Shown here: one piece after another, positions 25,429-36,996 of the stretch | Layout: each line of letters opens with the position of its first letter | Position numbering within the stretch: position 1 is the stretch's first letter | Source: Molossus alvarezi | Lineage: Eukaryota > Chordata > Mammalia > Chiroptera > Molossidae | Reading direction: 5' to 3' | Assembly (NCBI GenBank): GCA_037176705.1 | Contig: CM073885.1 | Span: forward strand, 220,174,290-220,238,289 | Length of the DNA: 64,000 nt | Notes under the pieces: generated by a model | Told to the model about the DNA's origin: nothing | What the model saw: the letters and a program-made list of their open reading frames with translations, nothing else | Databases searched by the model: none | Position numbers and translations under genes: made by a program

Positions 25429-25499
25429 GTCAGTGTATATGCTCCATGACAGTCACAAATTAGACTTGCTCAACGCCTACTCCTAACCTCCCGCCCGAG

Positions 25500-26560
25500 C
25501 ACTTGTAAGACTCCTAAGAAGATGGTAAGCCCATCATGCCTGCTCTTTGTACATAGAAGAACAAGACAGCAGCATCATACCCCTTTCCATACTTCAAACC
25601 AGGATTGGACCAAAGCCAGCTTGAAAGCACTCCCAGTGAGCAAATCTGGAACAATCTGAGCAATACAGTAAGTAACAGTAGTACTGGATTATAACCCACA
25701 AAATATGACTGATACATGATGGAATCCTTACTGATATAAATAGTTGAATAAGTAAATAAGAGGGGGAATGAGACAGCTCTTCCTTACAAAAGAATTACAA
25801 TGAATAAATGTAGAAGGAAATACAGAATCATCTTTAGAGCATTACAGTAATAATTGTTGCAGACAATATCCGCTGATGGATATTAAAATCAATAAGAGAA
25901 AGATTGAGGAGAAACAGGATATTTGCATAGCCTCAAAGTTCTCTCCCAAGGTATGTATTAATTACTAAGAGACAAATATTTACTTTAGAATGGAAAAACC
26001 TGGCAGACTTCCCCTTAACAAAGTAATCAAGGTTAATACCACCAGTAATAAAACATATCAACACTAAGTAATCCCTGTGAGGTTGCATGAAGAGGGACAT
26101 ACCACTTCTTTGGTATTCTTTTTTTTAATCCTCACTCGAGGATATTTTTCCATTGATTTTCAGATAAAGTGGGAAGGAGGAAGGGAGGGAAGGGAAGAGA
26201 GAGAGAGAGAGAGAGAAGCATCGATGTGAGACAGACACATCAATTCATTGTCTCCTACACAACCCTGACCAGGGCCGGAGATCGAACCAAATCTGAGGTA
26301 CGTGCCCTTGACCAGAATCGAAACCATGACTCTTTGGTCTGTGGGCTGACGCTCTAACCTATGAGTCAAACTGGTCAGGCATCTGTGGTATTCTTGCCAA
26401 AAATGAATAACTTCAGTCTAATCATGGGACAATACCACACAACCCAAATAAAAGGCATTCTACAAAATAACTGGCCCTCACTCTTCAAAAGTGTCAAGGT
26501 CATGAAAGGCAAGGAAAGACTGAGGAAATAACAGATTAGGAGACTAAGGAAACATGAGGA
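25500..26560 (+). mobile_element. LINE-1 3' UTR with nested VES SINE
   Basis: After the SINE, ttcttgccaaaaatgaataa, cattctacaaaataactggc and agtgtcaaggtcatgaaagg form a well-known L1M 3' UTR phrase series. The part before the SINE (from about 25500) is less certain. Confidence 0.65.
26121..26380 (-). mobile_element. VES SINE nested in L1
   Basis: A reverse VES copy with the GA tract at 26168-26216 and a tRNA-like head near 26340-26380. GGTATTCTT flanks both sides as the target duplication. Confidence 0.9.
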
Positions 26561-26659
26561 TCAAACACAAGATTTACAATGTTAACTTGCTTAAAATGCA
26601 AATTCACGTATCTACATGAAAGGCCCCCCCCCTGGAATCCGGTAACTGACATCAACAGT

Positions 26660-26880
26660 AATGTCTGTTGGGTGCTACCATGTGCTGGGCACCACTGTGA
26701 GTGCTCACATGGATTAGCACTTCCGGCAGCCCTGGGGTGAGGTACAAAACTCATTCACAGACTGGAAACTGTGAGAACTTAAGTAAGGTGCCTGCAGTTA
26801 CCCAGTGAGTGGCAGAGTCACCATACAAATTCTAGGTCGTTTGATGCCACAGACCACATCTTACTACATTATACTGCCTT
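26660..26880 (+). mobile_element. MIR SINE
   Basis: Phrases gctaccatgtgctgggcacc, acagactggaaactgtgaga and tacccagtgagtggcagagt occur in MIR order. Confidence 0.75.
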
Positions 26881-26939
26881 TCATGCCGGCTCAGACTCCC
26901 ATGATAATGATGAAAATGAAGATGAGGATGATAACCACA

Positions 26940-27240
26940 ACATTATACCACCTAATATTTATTTTACCTAACATTCAGTTCTCATTTCCTATGAGTGGGC
27001 TCTGTGCTAAGTGCTCATTAAGTTCCCATGGTTGTCCTATGACGTAGGTTCTGTTATAGGGATTGTTGGGGCCCCAGAGTGTAGTTGCTAAGAGCTCGAT
27101 CGAAGTGTCTGAATTTGAATCCGCCACTTCCTAGAAGCATCCTAGTGCAAACCTCACAGGACTGGTGTGAGAATTTGATGCGATATGCAAAGCCCTGGCT
27201 CACCACCTGGCACATAGCAGCACAGATAAGGAGCTGCAAA
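26940..27240 (+). mobile_element. Two partial MIR-like fragments
   Basis: One fragment (26940-27060) has gtgggctctgtgctaagtgc and tgacgtaggttctgttatag. A second (27065-27240) has tgaatttgaatccgccactt and cacctggcacatagcagcac. Confidence 0.6.
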
Positions 27241-27633
27241 TTTCTATTCTAATTTAGTAATCTCAGGACATTCTTCAGTTAGAGACAAGAAAAGTTTTAA
27301 ATGAATATCAGTTCAAGGATGAATTAATCTTGCTGCACAATTTGACATTTCCAAAGTACAAAATGTTGGTATATTACTTTGAGCGCTTTTAATTACAGTT
27401 TTAAAACAATTGTGAATATATATTTTTAAAAGATATTTGAGTTATATGATTTGAGGGACACTTTTGGGTTCTCCAGAACCTAATTTGAAAACTGCCATTA
27501 TGATATTATCCTTCTGAACTCGGAGCTTTTGACCTTGCTTGGCCTCTCCTTACCCCTCTCACCAAGCTTGCCCCCAATTCCCTCTTCCAGCACCTTTTTT
27601 GAACCGCTTGGTACAGACCTCTGCGCCTCCTAC

Positions 27634-27765
27634 CTGTGCTTCAGCCGAAGCTTAGCTCCTCCTGACCACGCTGCTTTCCGGTGCTGGGGATCAGAGGTGA
27701 GGTGCTCTGGACTGACGGGGTCAGAGGTGCCAGTGTCTGCAAGGCCCGGGTCTGCACACGCATCT
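27634..27765 (-). CDS. SHROOM3: SHROOM3 132-bp exon (exon 3 by human count)
   Basis: The minus strand encodes DACADPGLADTGTSDPVSPE followed by HLTSDPQHRKAAWSGGAKLR and LKHR, matching the SHROOM3 segment directly after the PDZ domain. The acceptor is a pyrimidine-rich tract ending in CCAG, with AG at 27767-27766. The donor is CACAG|GTAGGA with GT at 27633-27632. The exon starts with the third base of a codon and ends after two bases of an arginine codon, giving phase 2 at both ends. It contains no in-frame ATG. The next upstream exon, encoding the second half of the PDZ domain, was looked for between 27766 and 64000 by eye and was not seen. An alternative AG two bases further in would break the frame and is not favoured. 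Confidence 0.95.
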
Positions 27766-29029
27766 CTGGCAAAACAATAGGAAAACAGAAAGTTGAGCAT
27801 GCCGGTGTTCGTGGGCAGGGGCACAGATGAACCTAACAAGAAGCCTAACGTGTGGAAATTAACGCAGAGTTAGAGCAAAGCAACACAGCAAAGACCAGAG
27901 TTCTAAGCCTGCCCCCATGCAAGCTGTCTGCCCCAGCCAGGCACATCTGCTACGGAGGTCTCCATCCCTTCCCGTGTGTTTCTGTGAAGCCAGGACGTGC
28001 ACTTCCAATCTCAGAATTCTAGATTTCCCAACAGAGCGGGAGGAAAGAGTCACTGTTATGAAGGTGCACTCCCCTGTAATTCAGCGTCCGTTGGGAAGTG
28101 AAAAACCGGACTCATTGAAGCAAAGTGTCAGGCGAGGTCGTTCCCTGGAAACAAGTCCCTGCTGCCTCACTTCTCAGTAGAGCGACTGCCCGCGGAGCTG
28201 CCCGTCTGTCCAGTGGGCGGCAGCTCAGAGCACAGGCCGGATCCTGAGCCCAGCTGGTTCAGATTGTTGGGATTCCACCGCACCGCAGGCAAGCCTGTGT
28301 GTGTCCACCGAAATCCACCCCCCACCCCGGGCCCTAACACCGGCTCCGTAACCCGTCTCCCCCATACTCCCAGGGAGTCAGAGAAAAATGTTAAGCCCCA
28401 TGTGGCCGATGCCTTCTGCCATGGGAACGGGCATATTTCTTCTCCTTAGGAGAGTCTTGGCTGTGGAATTTCCAGATGCCCTGACTGCAACCCTAAGGCC
28501 CCTCTTGATCAGGCCGCCCCTGCAATGGGCCCGGAAGTGGGTTTGCCACATTCCACTTTGTTGGGCACCAGCGGTGGGCTTTCAACGCCTCCGAGGGCTG
28601 ACCGGGTTGCCTCTCATGTCTCAGGGAAGCAAGAATCTGAGAGGTGCAAACACGTGCTGTCTCTCCTCTGCACAGGCCTGGGCCGAAGGGGCTGGGCTCC
28701 CTGAGGGGTACTGATTCTGTCATTTCAGGATGTGGAGGGAGATGACACGGAGTCTTCGAGGAGTTTCCATTGCCAGCTCCAGTTCCATCTTCACCTGGAT
28801 TATACCTAAGCACTGTCACCTCCTTCTGTACATCCCTTTTCTCACCAAATTGAGGATTTCTGGCTTTGAATATTTTCAACATAAACCTAAACTTGAAGTC
28901 TGAAGACTTGGTTGAGGTTCTTTTCCTTATGAATGAAATGACCCTGGGCAGGTACACCCTGAGCCTCAGACTCCATCTGTACCATGGAGACAAGAGGCAG
29001 GGGCACTACGGTGAGCAGCCCAGCTCCAG

Positions 29030-29235
29030 AGTCAGCTGATCTGTCTGAGTCGTAGTCCTGGCTCTACCCACTGGCCAGGTCTGTGGCTCTGTCCTCTCTG
29101 TACCTCGGTTGTCTCATCTCTGAAATGGGTGTAACAGAATAACCACTGCCACAGGGCTGCTGAGGAACATAAACTGATGCAGGGACCATGGCACTTAGAG
29201 TAGAGCCTGGCGCTTATTCAGCACTCGGCAAATCA
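29030..29235 (+). mobile_element. MIR SINE
   Basis: Contains agtcctggctctacccactg, ctcatctctgaaatgggtgt and agcctggcgcttattcagca, in the MIR order. Confidence 0.7.
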
Positions 29236-29681
29236 GCCACTGTCACACCTGCCTCGCAGGGCTGCTAGCGAGTTTCCAGACCATGTCGATCAGCTGTCTA
29301 CCATGCAGCCTACACATGGCCTGTGCCGTGTCTTACTCCAGTGCCTTCATTTTAGAGCTCCTTTCAGCTAAGATGTTATAGAAAACAGACACACCTAAAA
29401 AGGCCTAATTTGTGCTGGAAGTAAGAGCAGAAGAGCCTTAGCTGAAGAATGAAGATTGTCAAAGTCTTTTTGCAGACTTCATCGAGCGGTCTCCAATAGG
29501 GATTCCTCAGACAACCCTCAGAAGCACCAACCCCAATGGCATCTGTCTTAAGCGGGGATGCAAAGTAGATTCAGAGGTATCTCCCCACCAAATGCGTGAA
29601 TGTCAAGCTCCCACGAATATAAACAGCCCACCAAGACCTCCTGTTGGTATCATCCTTCCGGCAGCAAGCTGTTAGAGCCTC

Positions 29682-29870
29682 CAGTGGTTCTCAACCTTCC
29701 TGATGCCGCGACCCTTCAATACAGCTCATGTTGTGGTGGCCCCCAACCATAAAATAATTTTTGTTGCTTCTTCCTAACTGTAACTTTGCTACTGTTATTT
29801 CTTAGGCAACCCCTGTGAAAGGGTCGTTCGACCCCCAAAGGGGTTGCGACCCACAGGTTGGGAACCGCTA
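29682..29870. mobile_element. SPIN-like hAT non-autonomous DNA transposon
   Basis: The element opens with CAGTGGTTCTCAACC and closes with GGTTGGGAACCGCTA, which form imperfect terminal inverted repeats. It contains the characteristic phrases GCGACCCTTCAATACAG and GTGAAAGGGTCGTTCGACCC that I associate with SPIN/URR1 hAT elements. Flanking 8-mers AGAGCCTC (29674-29681) and AGACCCTC (29870-29877) differ at one base, consistent with an 8-bp hAT target duplication. The closing boundary is therefore uncertain by one base. There is no transposase coding capacity. SPIN elements are known to have entered several tetrapod lineages, including bats, by horizontal transfer. The family call is from memory of the consensus. 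Confidence 0.8.
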
Positions 29871-30839
29871 GACCCTCCTGTCTGCTGGAGGACAGCAAAG
29901 ACCAGGCCTGAGCGCTCACAAAACCTTTGCCGCATTTAATAACTTCCTTGTTTTTGGCCTGGACCACAACTGTTGGCTCCGTCCTCTGTGCAGGACGGCT
30001 GAGCCCTGTCCTCCCCTTGCCCACGCCCCGTTGCTGGGCTGCACCAAGGACCTAAAGGTCCAGGCAGCACAGCCACAGTGAAGGGCTGGCAGGAACAGCA
30101 GGCGAATGGGAGAGGGATAGAAGCATGAGGAACGTGAAATCATCTCATCTTTTTAAGGATTTTCAACATATGATTAACTCTCGGGAAGGGACACCAGCAC
30201 CCTGGCACTGCTCTCCAAGGTCACATGTTGCTCCGTCACCTGCCACCTCCAAGGGACCGCTGAGGTTAGCAGAGGGTTCATGAAGCCCACGATGCTGGTT
30301 GCTGACTGCAGTCCCCAGGCTGAGTCACACGCGGCCCTTGGGCTGGCTCTGGAGGCTCCCGAGTGGATTGTCTACATGCACCACACCAACTAGAAACAGG
30401 CTAGAGGGCTCTTTTTCTGCCTTAAACTTTTTCTGGAATAATTTGGAAAATAAACATTTTAAAATCCAGATGTTCTGATGAAAAGAAATTCCATAGTGAG
30501 TCCAGGTGGAAAATAGACCCGGGATCAGTGGTGGAAGGCTATTGTCCCGGAGACCCCCAACTGCAACCTCACTCTGCCCTTCTCTCCCCTTGCCAGTTAT
30601 TGTATCTGTATACTGAACTTGGGCTGTCTCCAAAAAGATCATTTTTCCTACCCACTTGAGGTTACCGTGCTACCTGCCTCATGAGACTGGACTCGACCAA
30701 GCTGCCACGCTTTGATCTCATCAGGAGCTGGTGCTACATGACGGGCACAGGCTATTCCAGTCTTTCCTAAGAAAGGGTGTGTGTGTTTTCCCGTATGCCA
30801 GGATTTATTCTCATACCCTCTCTGGAAGACAAGCACTAA

Positions 30840-30915
30840 TGTTTCTAGTCGCATTTTCCAGATGAACAAACTGAGACACCGAGAGGTTGTATATCCTGGC
30901 TCAAACCACACACGG
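30840..30915 (+). mobile_element. MIR SINE fragment
   Basis: The short match cagatgaacaaactgagaca ccgagaggttgt is the MIR core-to-tail segment. Confidence 0.55.
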
Positions 30916-31414
30916 AATCATACTCATTTGAGATGAAAATCACTGACAACCATTCACTCTTCTTTCCAGTTTAGTAGTTTTACACTTTTTTTTCTTTCAG
31001 TTTATGTCATAAATTCTACAAGCCTTGAAGTTACTAACCCAGGTTTGGACAGAATGGTGATGATTGAGCCATTAATTAAACATGTTACCAAATGAGCTTA
31101 TTTTTACTTAAAGGGTACTCAAAGCTACCTTCTTTTACTTCAAGATACCAAAAGACACATTGTAGAAGCCCTGGAATGAATGAAACAGCTTCAAAGTGAA
31201 AAGTACACAAATAAACCTCTACCTTATGGGTCTACTTCCAGATTTCTGAAAGGTACCACTCTCTCTTGGCTTATCCACACTTGTCCTGCAGGTTTGAGTT
31301 TGGCCATCATTTTCTCTAGGAACAGGTCAGGGTGAGGTGACCCCTCCATGTTAGCAGAGTGGCACTCTGGCTGTAGATGTGCATTTCAAAGTGCAATTCA
31401 CACCTTCTTCTGAC

Positions 31415-31430
31415 CCCCCCCCCCCCCCGC
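31415..31430. repeat. Poly-C tract
   Basis: A run of about sixteen C residues, prone to length change and assembly error. It has no assigned role. Confidence 0.85.
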
Positions 31431-32299
31431 AGGTCCCTCTCTTCTACTACAAGCTCAGAGAGTCGAGCTGGCCAGCTTGGTGCCTGGCACAGAGCTGCTC
31501 AATTAAAGACATGCTGGTAAGTGTTCAATAGACCTGTACCCTTTCTTCCATCCTTTTAATTCATAAATTTAATTCATAACTTGCTAACAAAACTAATGAG
31601 ACATTTTGGGGGCTGTTTCTATATTGTTTCTTGATGTTCTCCAGTCTCAAGATCATGAACTATGAAGGATGAAATAGGAATCAAAGCTGACCTGAGAGGG
31701 ATTAGCAGGGGCTCAAAAAGTATTGTGATCCACAATTCCAGTATCATCTTTCTACCCGCAAATAGTGGAGAAACAAAACAAAACGTTAATGACCTACATG
31801 TTTCTATTCCCTGTGATATGAGTACATTCATATTTTCTCCCCTCCCTGGCCCCAATAATCATAACTCCTGCTTTACTATATGGTATTTTAATAGCACTGT
31901 TAACTGCTTTCTGAACGGAGTTTAGCCAATACAAGAAGAAAAAGCCCCAGATCATTCTGTTCCGGGGGCTCTCTTGGATGCCACGGAACTTGGGGAAGGA
32001 CCAGGGAAGCTGAGTGAAAGACTTCAAGAGCTGCTCTGGCACTATTAAAGTGGTCTCCCCAGCTCCTTTAGTTCCTGATTTCTACTGAGTTTAAATAGTT
32101 TTATTTTGTCCTAGGGGAGGGATTAAAGGGGGCCAGGAATTGTCCTTCCCTGGCATGGACAGTTACCACCTTAGGGAAGTTCTTGGCTTTAGAATCAGTG
32201 GTCTTTTCCTTTCTGTTGTGTTTTGTCCAGTAGGGAACAGCTTCTAAGTAGCCACGTCCCGTCCTGTCCTCCAATTCAGCATATACCCAGGAGCCAGCA

Positions 32300-33095
32300 T
32301 AAGCTTTAAAAAATGTAAATGGATGATGTCATTCTCTAATAAAGTTCTAGCATAGCTACTGCCTGCACTTTGGATAAAATCCAAGTTTTCCAACTTGGCC
32401 TAGACACCTCGACTGACCTAGCTTCTGCCTACCTTCCTGTGAATATTGCTCTCTCACTTCACTCTGAGCTCTCCAACCCCTCCAAGTTCTTCAGTTTCAC
32501 ACATGCTGTTCCCTCTGCCTGGAAGAGTCTTCCTCCCAATTCTTCACTTGGCTGGCTCCTCCTCAGCCTCTGGTCCCAGGTCAAACATCTTCTCAGAGAC
32601 TGCCCGCCTCATCTATTGCAAACAGTCCGTCTCCTGGCATCTGGTATTTTCCCTCATTGCACTTCGGCTACATGTCATTGTGCACTGGCCATGGTCTTCT
32701 TCCTCTACTGGACAGTGAGCTCAGTGAGGCCCAGCCCATGGCTGGCTTTGTTTTTTTATGCCCTGGCTGATCTGGCTCAGCAGTTAGAGCGTCAGGCCAA
32801 TGACCAAAGAGTTGTGGGTTTGATTCCGGTCAAGGGCACATACCTTGGTTTTGCAGTTCCGTCCATGGCCCTGGTTGAGGTCATGCAGGAGGCAACCAAT
32901 TGATGTGTCTCTCGCACACTGATATTTCTTTCTCTGTCTCTCTCTCTCCCTCCCTCTCCACTGTATCTGAAGATAAATGGAAATATATCCTCAGGTGAGG
33001 ATTAAAAATTTTTTTTTTTTTAACCATCGATACACCCAGGATCCAGCAGAGTGAGTGGCTTATGGTAGGCACACAATACAGATTTGTTGACTAAA
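32300..33095 (+). mobile_element. L2 LINE 3' end split by a VES SINE
   Basis: Contains cacatgctgttccctctgcc tggaagagtc and aacatcttctcagagactgc before the SINE, and ggtaggcacacaatacagat ttgttgacta after it, which together form the L2 3' end. A 177-codon open frame across L2 and SINE here is not a gene. Confidence 0.8.
32759..33022 (+). mobile_element. VES SINE nested in L2
   Basis: A VES copy with head GCCCTGGCTGATCTGGCTCA, CT tract and tail ending in GAGGATTAAAAATTTTT. T-rich flanks blur the target duplication. Confidence 0.9.
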
Positions 33096-34599
33096 TCACA
33101 GGAGACTTTAGAGGGAATAACTGTGTAATGCTCCAAAGTGCAGCTCCATGCCTTTAAACTGTCAAAAGCATTAAACTGTATATATTCATGTTTTGGGGAA
33201 GGTAGGAATCCCTTTTCTTTAGTTGCTTTCTGTATAGCTTGTGAGTCAATTGCTTTGTGAAAGAAGGTCTTAACTGTTGGTCCATCTCATCAGCAGCTGA
33301 CTTTCACGGGGTACAGAAGACCAGGGTTGGGGGACTTTGGCCACACCCATCGACCAACAGCTGGCACAGTTTTGCCACCTTCTGTTTCAAAGGAGCCAAA
33401 TGCTTTTTGAGATTAAGAAGACAGAAGTGCATATACGTGGGCTAAGTTTATCCTCAGAGCCTTTTGGAGAAATTCCTTTGGGGTTATGCTGGGTGTACAT
33501 GTGTACTTGTTTTCATAATCTGCCTTTTTAAAAGTCGTGTTCTTGGTTTCCCGTGTTTGTTTTACTTTTTACCCTGCTCCACATCCAGCGTGCATGAAGC
33601 GGACTCACTGTCATCTCCCCATCCTGTTGGCAGGTCTCTGGTGTCATCGCCATAAGCTCCCAGCACCTGTCCCCTCAGTCTCCTAGAGTGCAGGAAGCCT
33701 GGACCCCCGGCTCCGTGAGTGTCTGGAGGTTTTCAGAACCGATGCCGGTGGGTATAGATTTCCGTTCTTAGGCTAACCCAGCAGCTCTTCATTCTCTGGT
33801 GGCTGAGCATTCATCAAGGGTTTCACATTCTCAATAATTGCCCTTTCTTTAAAAAAACCCTTGTTTCTGTTCCTGACCTTTTGGTACCTATATATTTAGA
33901 CTTAACCTCTGGGTCAAAGTCCCTTCATTACTTTCCTTTTTTGCTTTTTAAATCATCACTGACCATCTAGGAAGCTGTTCTGTATTCCCTCAGGCCTGCG
34001 TCCTATCTGGTGCTTTCCATCACAGGCTCAACAAAACCTCTCCTGTCTCTCGCCTGGTCCCGGGCTGGCCCTTGGTAACTGGAGGAGGGCTGTACGTAGT
34101 GCTTCAGCCACACGCAGTGGTACATCTGTCTCAGACCCATGTCCACTTGTGCCTCCCGCTGCTCTGCTGCTGCCTTTCTCCCCGAGTTCCCCCGAAACTA
34201 CCCAGGTGAGCCCACCTGCACGGGGCGCCGCTGGCACTCGGCATCTGCTTCTGCTGAAACCAGAGCTCAACTATGCCCAGATCTTATCCAGTGACCTGTA
34301 TGTCAGCCTTGAGTGGACACGGGAAGAGGGTGGGTAAGGGAAAAAGTCAAATCTTTTAACCAAATAAATATTTAATCTGCTTCAGATTTACTTTTGACTT
34401 CAGTCCCTCCACCCACTAAAGTCTATATCAGCTAGCCCAAGGCAAGTGCACAAGAAAACCAAGCTCCTTCATGCAAGGGTTTATAGTTAAACGGATGATA
34501 ACTCCACCACTGGAGGGGTCTGATACTCTCCTCAAACACTGAGAGCCTGACCGTAAATCAGCTCGGATGAGTGGCAGGCTGTATGACGCGTGTGGACAA

Positions 34600-34805
34600 T
34601 ATGGATTCTGGACTCACCCACCCTGCTCAGGTTCCTATTCAGGCTCTATCCCCCAGTAGGTGTTTGACCTTGGGCAGGTTGCTGAACCTCAGTTTCCTTC
34701 TCCATAGAATTAGATGACAGCACCTGCATCAAAGGGTAGGTGTGAGGCTTAAATGAACTGATATATGTAAAGCTCTTAGAATAGTGCCTGGCAATAAATG
34801 GTACC
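34600..34805 (+). mobile_element. MIR SINE, near full length
   Basis: Contains gtgtttgaccttgggcaggt, acctcagtttccttctccat, gaggcttaaatgaactgata and tagtgcctggcaataaatgg. Confidence 0.85.
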
Positions 34806-34829
34806 TCCTTACCAATAGAACAGAAACTT

Positions 34830-35050
34830 ACATTTTTTTGGGCACATGGTATGTACTAGATACTGTGCTTTTAAAAGTTATTCAGTTAACTTTCTTATTA
34901 TCCGAGACAGTGATGATTTTCATTTTATACATAAAGAAAATGAAATGAAATACAAGTAGAAAAAGTATGGCCAAAGGCCACACCCTCTTCACCCCACCCC
35001 CTCATTAAATGCCTCTGAAGAGAACTGGGCTTTGAATACCTTCTTCTTAG
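34830..35050 (+). mobile_element. MIR SINE fragment
   Basis: Follows MIR order weakly: atggtatgtactagatactg, then attttatacataaagaaaat. Confidence 0.5.
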
Positions 35051-35594
35051 CCATTAGCCACAGCCAAGCCATGCGTACCTGTCATTTCTTCACATCACAC
35101 TTTTGCTACTCATGAGACAAATAGATATGCATGAAAACAGATGACCAGCAAGCAAATATACTAAAATGTTACTACTGGGTCATAAGATTATGGGTGATAG
35201 TTTTCTTTTTCTATATCTTACAAATTGTTTACAATGAACATTTATCATTAGAACTACCAGAAAAAGTAAATTAGTCTTATTTTTTTCCTAACTAGATGAG
35301 TCTAAGAGTCTAATTTCTCCATAATTTTAAGGCAAAATCTGGGTCATGAAATGGAAGTGGATGTACCTATCCTGGGAGCCAATTTGAGCGGAAAGACTTC
35401 ACACTGTGGCATGATTTACTTTGGAGCTTCTGCAAACACTGAAAATACTTAGTGGAGAAGCAAGATTTCTGGGAAACCGTTATCAGCAGAGGAAGATGAA
35501 GCCTTCCCGAGAAGATTCAGCCTCCGCCTTTCTTCCCTCACCTACTCTCTCTCTCTCCAGTGTCCTTGGAGAACTATACAAACGTCCACAGTGA

Positions 35595-35850
35595 ACTATT
35601 ACACTTCCTTACTTTTAATATCATACATTGTAGCTTGAAAGCACCTTTCGTACATTGTTCCATTTGGCCCTCATAATAATCCTAACGGGTAATAATTCTA
35701 ACAGGTATTATTTATTCCCTTTTAGCGATGTAGATGGCCTCAGATCGGGACAGTTACTGGCTGGAGGTCAGGATGTAAAAGTTACATAGCTGGTGCATGA
35801 AGCCAGGGTCCCTAACTCTAAATTCCACAGTCTCTCTTATGTCATGCTGC
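35595..35850 (+). mobile_element. MIR SINE
   Basis: Contains ggccctcataataatcctaa, ggtattatttattccctttt and agctggtgcatgaagccagg. Confidence 0.65.
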
Positions 35851-36489
35851 CTTTGGATTCCACAGTCCTGAAAGTCCACTGACACAGGTAACAAACATTC
35901 AATACCAAAACTTCTTTACAGGGAAAGCTTCTTCCAAAGAAAGGGGAGTTATTAAAATTCAGATGGGACCCTTCTCTGTCCCTAGATCTAGAGAAAGGGT
36001 GAGGCCAGGTTTTGAAGGGCTCCTGCACCCTGACCCTTGCCACCTAGATGGCTTTCCTACCCTTGACCCAGAACTTCTTAACACTGGTCACACTGCTGAA
36101 ATATATAGGAATGTTTCATGCTCAGACTCAGAGCTACACCCAGCCCAATCATCCATTCACTCAATCAACAGTCAGTAAGGGTCAACCACGGACCACACAA
36201 TGGATTATGCATTGGGCCTGGAATAGTGGCAAAATAGACACAATCCCTCCCTCTATAATATTACAAATTAATGATGAGCACAGGCAAAATAACGGTACAC
36301 GTATATAATTACAAATCATAAGTGCTGGGGAGACAGAATACACGAGACGAGAGTAGTCTACTCAGCATGCCTCTCTCTCCTTGGCATCCACTTTCTTACA
36401 TTGTGTGTATGTTCATTTCCCTCCTGTCAGGTACCTCACAGGGAGCAGCATCAAAGCAGCCGTCTCAGAAGTTGTAATTACCTTGCTGC

Positions 36490-36712
36490 GCGCTCTGAGC
36501 CAGGCCAGGTGCTAAATCATTACCTCCACAGTTCATTGGAATCTTCACAACCAGTCTCTAAGAAAGATACTCTTAAGCTATTACATCTCAGATTTATAAA
36601 TGAGGAAACTGAGACTCAGAAGCAAAGGAAATTGCTCAAACTCTAGTGGAACCAAACTTTATGAATCCAGATCTGGCTGATGGCAAAGCCTGTGCTCCTA
36701 AAGACCACATAA
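36490..36712 (+). mobile_element. MIR SINE
   Basis: Contains gagccaggccaggtgctaaa, atgaggaaactgagactcag and aaagcctgtgctcctaaaga. The Tigger-like element at 36715 lies at its 3' end. Confidence 0.8.
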
Positions 36713-36714
36713 TA

Positions 36715-36996
36715 CAGTTGACCCTTGAACAACACAGGTTGTACTTATATGCAGACTTTTCAATAAATGCATTTTCTCTTTCTTATGATTTTCTTAATTA
36801 CATTTTCTCTTCTCTAGCTTACTTTATTGTATGAATACAGTATATAGTATTACATATAACATATAAAATGTGTTAATCTACTGTTTATGTTATTGGTAAA
36901 GTTTTCAGTCAACAGTAGGCTATTGGTAGTTAAGTTTTGGGGAGTCAGAAATTAAATATGGTGCCCCTAACCACCACTTTATTCAAGGGTCAACTG
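36715..36996. mobile_element. Tigger/MER2-like (pogo) miniature DNA transposon
   Basis: Perfect 14-bp terminal inverted repeats, CAGTTGACCCTTGA at the left and TCAAGGGTCAACTG at the right, bound a 282-bp element flanked by TA on both sides. This is the signature of a Tc1/mariner-pogo element. The ends resemble the MER2/Tigger group of placental mammals. The element landed at the 3' end of a MIR. No coding capacity remains. Confidence 0.8.

Larger units (their letters stand above)
10038..27633 (-). other. SHROOM3: SHROOM3 intron between the two 132-bp exons
   Basis: This 17.6 kb intron is dominated by old repeats: an L1 with a nested VES at 10303-11337, antisense L2 at 14370-15200 and 18830-19330, antisense L1 at 19690-20420, an old L1 with nested SINEs at 16740-17850, L1 3' UTR at 25500-26560, and MIR copies near 12.4, 12.7, 18.6, 26.7 and 27.1 kb. 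The stretches 12816-14369, 20421-23470 and 23690-25020 show no recognisable gene or repeat beyond low-complexity A/T runs. Confidence 0.9.

Noticed and set aside
28493..28993. 166-codon minus-strand open frame
   Set aside because: No similarity to any family I know, no supporting splice or promoter context, and part resembles a MIR.
32370..32903. 177-codon plus-strand open frame
   Set aside because: It runs through an L2 3' end into a VES SINE, so it is a chance frame in repeats.
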